A stretch of 64,000 bases of DNA from Bacteroidota bacterium. GTDB lineage: Bacteria > Bacteroidota > Ignavibacteria > UBA10030 > UBA8401. This document shows, piece by piece, positions 49,994 through 57,495 of the stretch. The position numbers were made by a program, and so were the translations under genes. The stretch is taken from assembly GCA_035506275.1 (NCBI GenBank), contig DATJPT010000002.1:124001-188000 (forward strand), read 5' to 3'. Under the pieces are notes generated by a model, which was given only the letters and a program-made list of their open reading frames with translations, did not search any database and was not told where the DNA came from. Position 1 is the stretch's first letter, and each line of letters opens with the position of its first letter.

Positions 49994-51991
49994 CTACGCT
50001 TCCCCGACCGGCACCTCATACACCGCCACCGGCGTATCGAGCCCCTTCACCTTGATCGGCTCAAGCGGGCGGATCGGTACTTGACCCTTGACGTGCCGGT
50101 ACGTCGCCTCCGAGATCATGATCCCTTCAACAGGAGCGTTCGATTCCAGCCGCTGCGCGAGGTTGACATCGGATCCGAGCACAGTATATTCCATCCTTCG
50201 TGCCGAACCGAGATCGCCAACGACCACTTCGCCGGTATTGATGCCGATGCGGATACGGAGCGGAAGCCTTCCCGCCGGCTCCCATCGGCGTTTCAGCTCG
50301 CGGCATTTCAGCTGCATCTCGATCGCCGCCTTCACGCAGCGGAGCGCATGGTCCGGCTGCGGCTCGGGAGCTCCGTAAAACACCATCAGCCCGTCCCCGA
50401 TGAATTTGTCGACCGTCCCGCCGTACTTGAACACGATGTCGGTCATTGCCTCGAAGTATTCGTTGAGCGTTGTGCTGATCTCTTCGGGGGTCATCGTTGA
50501 CGAGTACGTTGTGAAGCTCTTGATGTCGCTGAACATGATCGTGATCTCTTTTCGCTTCGGCAGCGTGCTCAGCGAATCGGGAGCGTCCACCATCTGACGG
50601 ACGACCGATGGGGGAAAATACTGTTCGAATTTTGAGCGGAGTTTCTGCTTCTCTTTTTCCTCCGTCATGTACCAGTAGACGACGACGGATGAAGCGGAAA
50701 AAAGGCCGCTTATGAAGGGACGAATGAAGGAAACGATGACGTTGCCGTAAATGAAGATCCCCGCCGCGAAGACAAGGTAGGCGGCAAGAAGCCCGGTGAC
50801 CGCCACCGAAAAACGAACGGACGGAAACCGGGTCGCAAACACGAAGATCGCCGCCGCGAAGAGGACCTCCAGCAAAAACATCGGAACGGCGGGAAGTTCT
50901 TCCAGAAAATTCTCGGTCAGAATCGTATTGAGAACGTTGGCATGAAGCCCGACCAGCGGGAAGTTCTGCTCGAACGGCGTCGGGCCGATATCCGATGCGC
51001 CGGTGGACACGTCGCCGACAAGAGCGATGGAACCTCCGTATTGCTCGCCGTATGCCTCCACTTCGTCGTTGTCGTCCGCGATGTTCAACACCTGCGCAAA
51101 GCTCAAATGCCTCATCGCCGACCAGCCGCCGATCCAATTGATCAGCATGTTGCCGCGTGAGTCGATCGGAATTATGATGTCGCGCTTCGTTCCGCCGGGA
51201 AGCTGGGCGGCATGAAGCGTGATCGATGTTCCTCCGGCAACGGTGATCTTGTCGGGGGGAACATGAAGATAATCGCACACGAGCCGCATCGCCATGCTCG
51301 GATAGAACTTTTCTTTGTAGCGGATGAGGAGCGGGACCCGGCGGAAAACGCCGTCGTCATCCGGCTCGACGCTGATAAACCCGATGCCGCGCGCCGCGGC
51401 GGCAAGGTCGCTCCATGTCAGGAGCGTCGCCCCGGCTCTGTAAAAATCGCCCGCGTCTTTCGCCTCGAGCGTCCATGCCGTCGAATCGAGAAAACGGATG
51501 ACGTCAGGGAACGCCGTCGCTGTGTTGACGGTCGTGTCGTCCAAACCGAATGCCACGGGAAAATAGGCGCGGCCGAACCGGCGTGTCGATTCCAGCAGAA
51601 CGCTGTCGTCGAGCGGTTGGACCTTCTGGGCAAAAATGATATCGTAGGCCACGGCCGAGCAGTTCATCCGGTTCAGGACATTGAGCACGTCGCCGTAGTA
51701 CCGCCGCGGAAAGTAGTAGCTCAGCTTCTTTATCGTCGAGTTGGCGATATCGACATGCAGGATCGATGAGTCGTACGCGGGGGGATGGAGCGCGGTCCGG
51801 ACGGGGAAAAGCCGGTCCACGGTCTGATGGTCCCAGGAATGGAAGACGCCGGGGAAGATCCAGAATAGAAAATGCGAAACGCAGAACGATGCCGCGATCA
51901 GGAAACCGGCGCCGGCAACTCTGCGCTTCTTACTTGTGGTCAATGGATACGGTCTTGCTGAAAAAATTGTTCGCCAGAATTTCCGTGGCAA
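49994..51991 (-). CDS. CHASE2-domain class III adenylate/guanylate cyclase
   Basis: A 665-residue inner-membrane cyclase. TM1 lies near 26-48; the extracytoplasmic CHASE2 sensor covers about 50-365; three TM segments lie near 375-450; the cyclase domain spans about 480-640. Metal-binding D489 (IMFSDIKSFT) and D533 (FIGDGLMVFYG) are present. K529 in DKFIGD fits ATP preference, and NLAQRLE carries the transition-state Asn/Arg. No ATG is available: TTG 51991 overlaps the upstream gene by 62 bases and TTG 51943 by 14; neither has a good ribosome site. It follows a DUF4384 gene and a caspase gene on the same strand. Confidence 0.9.
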   Translation of the reverse strand: MPRKFWRTIFSARPYPLTTSKKRRVAGAGFLIAASFCVSHFLFWIFPGVFHSWDHQTVDRLFPVRTALHPPAYDSSILHVDIANSTIKKLSYYFPRRYYGDVLNVLNRMNCSAVAYDIIFAQKVQPLDDSVLLESTRRFGRAYFPVAFGLDDTTVNTATAFPDVIRFLDSTAWTLEAKDAGDFYRAGATLLTWSDLAAAARGIGFISVEPDDDGVFRRVPLLIRYKEKFYPSMAMRLVCDYLHVPPDKITVAGGTSITLHAAQLPGGTKRDIIIPIDSRGNMLINWIGGWSAMRHLSFAQVLNIADDNDEVEAYGEQYGGSIALVGDVSTGASDIGPTPFEQNFPLVGLHANVLNTILTENFLEELPAVPMFLLEVLFAAAIFVFATRFPSVRFSVAVTGLLAAYLVFAAGIFIYGNVIVSFIRPFISGLFSASSVVVYWYMTEEKEKQKLRSKFEQYFPPSVVRQMVDAPDSLSTLPKRKEITIMFSDIKSFTTYSSTMTPEEISTTLNEYFEAMTDIVFKYGGTVDKFIGDGLMVFYGAPEPQPDHALRCVKAAIEMQLKCRELKRRWEPAGRLPLRIRIGINTGEVVVGDLGSARRMEYTVLGSDVNLAQRLESNAPVEGIMISEATYRHVKGQVPIRPLEPIKVKGLDTPVAVYEVPVGEA

Positions 51992-52613
51992 ATTGCGAAA
52001 TGTCGACGCGGTCGGGGTCGATGATGTTCTTCTTCTCCCCGCGGACGTTGCCGGCGATGCTGATCGGCCGCTCGGCGATCGTTGCGAACGTACGGAAGTG
52101 CTTTTTGATGTCTTTGATTTCGTTCATGACAACCGTCATCGCATCGCTTTTCTTGTCGGCAGCCGCCGCGAAATACGCTTGCAGGTCGTTTTCCAGCTCC
52201 GTCAGGCGCTCGGACGAGGCCAGCACATAGAATGTTTCGGTCCCCCCGTTCTTATCGAGCTTGAACCAGTCTCTCCCTTTGGGAATATAGTAATTCTTGT
52301 CGGTCTTGTAGTCCTTCAGGAACATAGCGCTGTCATACGGGAAGAGCAACGACAGTTCGTTGGTCGAGCTTTTGTGGATCACGTACACGTACGAAGGCTT
52401 GACCAGGTTGACGTAGAGTTTGAACTCGTCCCCCGTTTTCATCGACGTGTCTCTCGTGACGACACCGAGGCGGCGGCTCCCCGCTTCTCCTGCCCTGGCG
52501 ACGAACGCCCAGTTGTACTGAATGTTGTTATCCGCGCCGGCGTCCTGCGCAACGAGCGGTGATATCACGCCATAAAAAAGAAGCATCGTGCACAATCGTA
52601 CCAGAGTATTCAT
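51930..52613 (-). CDS. Secreted DUF4384-domain protein
   Basis: A 227-residue exported protein. The signal peptide ends SPLVA|QD. The DUF4384 fold is seen in MKTGDEFKLYVNLVKPSYVY, VIHKSSTNELSLLFPYDSAM and KDKNGG-type strands before TFYVLASSERL. DUF4384 domains are often found beside or fused to caspase-family proteins in bacteria, as here. AAGGA precedes ATG 52613; ATG 52619 is also in frame. No catalytic residues are evident, so a binding or regulatory role is most likely. Confidence 0.82.
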   Translation of the reverse strand: MNTLVRLCTMLLFYGVISPLVAQDAGADNNIQYNWAFVARAGEAGSRRLGVVTRDTSMKTGDEFKLYVNLVKPSYVYVIHKSSTNELSLLFPYDSAMFLKDYKTDKNYYIPKGRDWFKLDKNGGTETFYVLASSERLTELENDLQAYFAAAADKKSDAMTVVMNEIKDIKKHFRTFATIAERPISIAGNVRGEKKNIIDPDRVDISQFATEILANNFFSKTVSIDHK

Positions 52614-52670
52614 AATCATTCCTTCGTGTCCTTCGTGGATGTGGAATTTGCCAGGTGCGCGAGACCAGTG

Positions 52671-55079
52671 TTAATGAGGAACCAGCGAGATGGTCATGTC
52701 TTTGTCGTAGTCGCCTTGATTGCGGGTCGGATGCTGGTTCCCTTTCGTCTGGCGCATCACGTTCGCTTCGACGTAGTCCATCAACTCCCCGATCGTCACG
52801 GTGTAATCGTTGTTGATGTCGGCATCGCCTTTCATCCCCTGAAGGAGGTAATAGGTGAACACTCCGTGCCCGAATTTGTCCAGCTCCTGCGACACTTCTC
52901 CGGCCTGGCTCGCTGTGAAAACGATCGTCCCTTCTTTTGACTTCGAGAGGTCTGAGAGGTACTGGTTGATGAGGTTCGTCCCGCTCAGCGACACCCCCCG
53001 CGTCGCAAGGTCGGAGCTGATGCCGCCGCTGTGGCATGCGTCGGAGAACACGATGACCCGCTTCGACGGGATATACCGCGTCAGCGCCGTGTTGACATCC
53101 CACATCGGAAACGCGGTCGTCTCGAGAGAATTCGGGTCGCTGTCGTATGTCAGGAGATAATTGTTGTTCGGGTTTGCCGGCTCCGGAGCGCCGTGCCCGG
53201 CAAAATAGATGATCACCAGATCCTTGTCGATCGTCTGACGGAGAAAATTGTACAGCGCCTGCTTGACGTTCTGCAGCGTCGCATCTTTGTTGAGGAGGAT
53301 TTTCATTCTCTCAGGTTCGAAGCCTCCTCCCGCGGGCATCTTCAGAAACTCCGCAAAATCGCGCGCATCGCGGTCGGCGTAGCTGAGGTTTTTGATCAAC
53401 GGGTTCGAGTATTCCGAAATGCCGATCACCACGGCCCATTGCTGCGGCTGCCCCGAAGCGCTTCGCTGCGGTTTGTCGGGCTCGGCGCTTGCCGTTGCCG
53501 ACAAAATGCGGCGGTTAATATCGATGACCCTCGATATTCTTTCCCCCGATCTTCCGTAAACGGTGAACTGAACCTGATTGAAACCCGACGAAAGGGGGAT
53601 CGGCTCGGTTTGAAGCACTCCCAGCGGCTTGCGCGGGATGTTCTCTTTGTTCGCAATTTCGATGGTGTTGAGCGTGACCGAATACCTCGAGTAGTCGAAC
53701 CATACCCTGAACTGCAGGTTCTCCGACGCCTGGTCGGTCTCCATATTTCCCTTCGGGCTGATCACTTCAAGCGCCGAATCTTTTGCGAGCCGCTGCACGC
53801 GGATCTTTTTCGTCGCAACATTCCCGTGGATATCCGTCGCAGTGACCACAATATCGTTCATGCCGATATTTGCCAGCGGCGCCGTCGCAGAAAATCTTTT
53901 TGAGGGAAGTTTGACGGCGAATTGAGTTCGTTCGTCGGCGGTCAATTCCGTCAGTGCGGCGGGTTGACCGGCAACCGTCGCCCCGCGCACACCGCTCTCA
54001 TCACTCGCAATGCCGGCAACTTCAATCTCCGAGGCGTAGACTTTATAGGAATCAGTCTCTTTCTGAACCGGCTTTTGGAACACTACGGCCGGAGGCTCTC
54101 TGTCCGGTTTCTGGGCCAGCACGGAAAAAGTTTCCAGCGAACCGGCCGTTGTTGCGGCAAGGAGCGTTGAGCTGTCGGGCATAAAAAGTGCCGCCGTATA
54201 GACCGTGCCGCTTTCCGGAAAACTTTTTCGCAGCGCGCCGGTGGTGACGTCCCAGATCGTAATTCCGTTTCCCGTCGCGGCGATCCACACGTTATTCGGA
54301 TCGAATGCGACCGAGGTGATCGTTTTCGAGTTCCAGTGAAATGTCTGGAGGAGCGAAAAAGTCTGAGCATCCCAGACCCGTACCGTGGAATCCGCGCCGG
54401 CCGCGGCGAGATATTTTCCGTTCGGGCTGAATGCGACCGCTGTCGTCATGGTCTTAATTTCTGCGAGCGTCGCAACGAGGGCATTTGATTGAGGATCGAA
54501 TATCCGGACAAGGCCGTCGGCATTGGCAGCGGCAACGCGGTTCCCCGCGGGGTTGAAGGCAACGCTGAGAACTTCACTCTCGTCAGAACTGTTGGGGAGC
54601 GAATTCAACGGATCGTCGGAGGCTGTCGTCCAGAGTTTTATCTCCCCGTCCCCTCCGCCGCTCACAATCATTCCCGCCGCATCGGCATCGATCGAGCGGA
54701 CTCCCAGCCCCTGGCGGTGGGCCGGAACTTCTTTGAACAACGTGCTGTCTGCAAGATTCCAGTAGGAGAGTGCTCCGCTGATCCCTGCAGAGATCAGATA
54801 CTTTCTGTCCGCGGTAAATGCGAGCGTCGTAATCCTGGGGTCATGCCCCGACAGAGCAGATCTTATCCGAAGCGACACGGGGTCGACAAGCTGGATGGAT
54901 TTATCGAACCCGGCCACGGCGAGAAGACTTTCGTCCGGGGAAAGCTTTACCGACGTGATGGTGTTCTTGAGCACGGAGGCGTGTTTGAGGGGCTCGACGT
55001 AAAGCTCCTGCGCGGACAATTGCCTCGGAAAGAACAAGAGTCCCGTGAACAAGACAAGGAGCCAAACCCTTCGATTCAT
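52671..55079 (-). CDS. Secreted WD40-propeller caspase-family protease with EF-hand loop
   Basis: An 802-residue exported protein. The signal peptide ends RQLSA|QE. Seven WD40-type blades cover about residues 30-320 (for example MTTAVAFSPNGKYLAAAGAD). Beta-rich linker domains run to about 545. The caspase p20-type domain follows, with the dyad H629 (YFAGHGAPE) and C682 (SDACHSGG). Residues 754-765 fit a calcium EF-hand loop, with D754, N756, D758 and E765 as ligands. ATG 55079 is chosen because the upstream frame runs over the predicted promoter. It heads a minus-strand trio with the DUF4384 and cyclase genes. Confidence 0.9.
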   Translation of the reverse strand: MNRRVWLLVLFTGLLFFPRQLSAQELYVEPLKHASVLKNTITSVKLSPDESLLAVAGFDKSIQLVDPVSLRIRSALSGHDPRITTLAFTADRKYLISAGISGALSYWNLADSTLFKEVPAHRQGLGVRSIDADAAGMIVSGGGDGEIKLWTTASDDPLNSLPNSSDESEVLSVAFNPAGNRVAAANADGLVRIFDPQSNALVATLAEIKTMTTAVAFSPNGKYLAAAGADSTVRVWDAQTFSLLQTFHWNSKTITSVAFDPNNVWIAATGNGITIWDVTTGALRKSFPESGTVYTAALFMPDSSTLLAATTAGSLETFSVLAQKPDREPPAVVFQKPVQKETDSYKVYASEIEVAGIASDESGVRGATVAGQPAALTELTADERTQFAVKLPSKRFSATAPLANIGMNDIVVTATDIHGNVATKKIRVQRLAKDSALEVISPKGNMETDQASENLQFRVWFDYSRYSVTLNTIEIANKENIPRKPLGVLQTEPIPLSSGFNQVQFTVYGRSGERISRVIDINRRILSATASAEPDKPQRSASGQPQQWAVVIGISEYSNPLIKNLSYADRDARDFAEFLKMPAGGGFEPERMKILLNKDATLQNVKQALYNFLRQTIDKDLVIIYFAGHGAPEPANPNNNYLLTYDSDPNSLETTAFPMWDVNTALTRYIPSKRVIVFSDACHSGGISSDLATRGVSLSGTNLINQYLSDLSKSKEGTIVFTASQAGEVSQELDKFGHGVFTYYLLQGMKGDADINNDYTVTIGELMDYVEANVMRQTKGNQHPTRNQGDYDKDMTISLVPH

Positions 55080-55163
55080 AAAAGCCTTTTCACGAGGAAA
55101 ACGTCCGAGCGAGTGCGAACACTCATTGGTCTGGGGTTGCGGAGATGGAGCATTATCCGCCCA

Positions 55164-55192
55164 AGTATGGGAAAAAGTCCCCTCTTTGTCAA
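55164..55192 (-). promoter_or_regulatory. Candidate promoter of the caspase operon
   Basis: On the minus strand a perfect TTGACA (55192-55187), a 17-base spacer and CATACT (55169-55164). The predicted leader to the ATG at 55079 is about 78 bases. Confidence 0.58.
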
Positions 55193-55439
55193 GGCTGGAG
55201 GTCACACTGCCGCCGGGAGCCTGGGAAACCGATGGTAGTGGAGTTCTTTGATTAGAGGGGTGGATTGATGGAAACGAGGGACGATGTAACCCTTCAACTC
55301 CGCTGCGACTCTCCTCCTTCCCCTAAAGGATATCTTCGGGGGGCAACAGAGAGGTCGCGTCCCGCCCCTTTTTGACGGAATCGGGGGGAAATATTCTCCT
55401 TCTGTACCGATCAACGCAAGAGACCCGCCGCCATACCGA

Positions 55440-55468
55440 TTGACTCTCGTCGCATCGTTTTATATATT
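55440..55468 (+). promoter_or_regulatory. Candidate promoter of the TPR gene
   Basis: TTGACT (55440-55445), exactly 17 bases, then TATATT (55463-55468). The start of transcription would be near 55475, about 54 bases before ATG 55529. Confidence 0.62.
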
Positions 55469-55528
55469 CAATTCGTCTTTTTGCGCAGTCTGTCCATTGA
55501 TGAATTTGAAGCGTTTTCCGCGAATGCT

Positions 55529-57445
55529 ATGAAGAAATTCTGCCTTGCTCCTTCTCTGTTGTTCCTCCTTATCCTCTCAACGGCCGCCGCTCAGCAAAAC
55601 CCCTTGTCGATAAAATTGAAAGTGGCCGAGAAGTCCGGCTTGTTCAACATGGGGGGACCGCGGTTTGTGCGTCTCACCCTCTCGACGAAAAAAAGTGAGA
55701 CGGCGCTGACATGCGAGAACGTCAACAACGGAACCTATTTTTATTTTCTGCTCCAGAACGAAGGAAGCTGGAAGATCGACGCCGATTTTGTGAAAGAAGA
55801 CCTCCTCAAGCTTTCGATCCTTCAGGATTCCTTACGGGTCCATCCGGGTTTCACCGACAACATCATTGCCAACGGCGACAGCACCATCGTCCTGATCGGG
55901 TTTCAAAAGACGTTCGCTCTCAACAAACCGTTCTCGTTCGAATTTCCCCTCGACAACGGAGTGGCAAAGGTGGATGTGGCGGTGCCGCAGGAATACTGGG
56001 CGGGATACTCCAAGGTCACCAAGTTTTTCGACCTGGGGGATAAAGCGCTAAGCGCCGGTCTCTACAAGGATGCGATAGCGGATTTCAACGTTGTCCTTGC
56101 CGATCAGGGACTTGCGATTTTCCCGTCGTATGCCGCCTCGCGCGATAAACGTCTCGAAGCATTTACAAAATATTTTGATGACAATGCCGGCGGTCTTGCG
56201 AAAGCAATGACCGGGGGCGGGGACCTGAAACAAAAGATCGCCGCAAACAGCGACGCCCTTCCGAAATTTCAGTTTGTCGCCGATTCACTCGCCGACGCTT
56301 CCCTCGGCATCGCACCATCGGACGCCCCCATCGTTCCGCTGATGGACAAGGCAAAAACGGCGATCCTGCATTCGCGCTCAGCGCTCGATTCTCTGCACCA
56401 GGCGCTCGACGATCTTAACGTCCGCTGGATCATCGCGGGTTCGTCGGGGGGGAGGATCGATTTCAAGTACAAGTACATCGTCGAGGCGCTTGCCGATGCC
56501 TTCGCGTCCATCGACTTTGCGGACTCGACGGCGCCCAATCTGGTTTTTTCGATTCCCGACGAACTTTCCGCCCGGCTGAAGAAATTCAATCTCGAAGAAT
56601 CGTACGAGACGTTCGTCCGTCTCGCCGACGACCACTGGAAAGCCAAATCGCTCCTCTTCCCGCGCGAGTTCCTTGCCAATCTCTCCAAGGATTCGACGCA
56701 ATTCCCTCTGCCGTACTATTCCGTGCTTGCGGCGGTCTACGACTATTACGCTTCGAATTTCTCCGAGGCCAAGAAAGAAATTTTCCAGGTCATGAAAACG
56801 TCCTACGACCATGATCTGACGAACCGGATGGACGAACTGCGGATCCTTATCGACACGAAAGAGAAGAAGATCCCGGGCGAAGTTCTGACGCACATGAAAG
56901 ACGGAGAGGCGGCGGAAGAAAAGGGGAATTCCGACGGAGCCGCAGAGCATTACAAAGATGCAATGCTCATCGCCGACGACTACGCCCCCGCCGCGTTCGC
57001 GCTCGGCAAATTGTACGACCGCATCGGCGACAGCTACAAAGCGAATAATTTTTTCCAGAAGGCCGTTTCGACCGATACGCTCTATTATTCCGCGTACCGT
57101 TTCCTCTACACGAACTACTTCAAGAACTCGAACTTCAAGCCGATGATCGACCTGCTGACGCAGGCGTTAGCGCGCGGCAACGATTTCTACGACATCCACT
57201 ATTATCTCGGCATCGCCTACAACGGCGCGGCGCTCTTCGACGACGCGATCAAGCAGTATGAGCGCGCGCTGGAGCTGAATCCGAAAAGCACCGATGCGAA
57301 CATTCAGGCGGGCATTGCCTACCAGAACATGAAGTCGTACGCCAAGGCGAGAGATTACTACCTCCGGGCGATCGGCATCGACCCGGAAAACCAAACGGCG
57401 ACCGAGAACTTGAAAAGGCTGGACGAATTGCAGAAAAAGTTCTAA
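55529..57445 (+). CDS. Secreted TPR-repeat protein
   Basis: A 638-residue exported protein. The signal peptide ends STAAA|QQ. The N-terminal third is beta-rich (LSIKLKVAEKSGLFNMGGPR); helices follow from about 170. Tetratricopeptide repeats occupy about 460-638, for example GDSYKANNFFQKAVSTDTLYY and YNGAALFDDAIKQYERALEL, then YQNMKSYAKARDYYLRAIGI. It is probably a periplasmic protein-binding scaffold. It diverges from the caspase operon; a functional link is only suggested by position. Confidence 0.85.
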   Translation: MKKFCLAPSLLFLLILSTAAAQQNPLSIKLKVAEKSGLFNMGGPRFVRLTLSTKKSETALTCENVNNGTYFYFLLQNEGSWKIDADFVKEDLLKLSILQDSLRVHPGFTDNIIANGDSTIVLIGFQKTFALNKPFSFEFPLDNGVAKVDVAVPQEYWAGYSKVTKFFDLGDKALSAGLYKDAIADFNVVLADQGLAIFPSYAASRDKRLEAFTKYFDDNAGGLAKAMTGGGDLKQKIAANSDALPKFQFVADSLADASLGIAPSDAPIVPLMDKAKTAILHSRSALDSLHQALDDLNVRWIIAGSSGGRIDFKYKYIVEALADAFASIDFADSTAPNLVFSIPDELSARLKKFNLEESYETFVRLADDHWKAKSLLFPREFLANLSKDSTQFPLPYYSVLAAVYDYYASNFSEAKKEIFQVMKTSYDHDLTNRMDELRILIDTKEKKIPGEVLTHMKDGEAAEEKGNSDGAAEHYKDAMLIADDYAPAAFALGKLYDRIGDSYKANNFFQKAVSTDTLYYSAYRFLYTNYFKNSNFKPMIDLLTQALARGNDFYDIHYYLGIAYNGAALFDDAIKQYERALELNPKSTDANIQAGIAYQNMKSYAKARDYYLRAIGIDPENQTATENLKRLDELQKKF

Positions 57446-57495
57446 AGCGGCAGCCCCCTTCCTCCTCATTCTCCCCGGCAGGCAATGCGTCCGGA

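Larger units (their letters stand above)
55080..55528. other. Divergent intergenic region
   Basis: About 450 bases between the caspase and TPR genes. It holds one candidate promoter in each direction and the inverted repeat GAGTG-CGAA-CACTC at 55111-55124, which lies in the caspase leader and could be an operator or small hairpin. The central 200 bases show nothing I can name. Confidence 0.5.

Noticed and set aside
55080-55205. 42-codon N-terminal extension of the caspase gene
   Set aside because: It overlaps a perfect TTGACA promoter and would mask the signal peptide that begins at ATG 55079.
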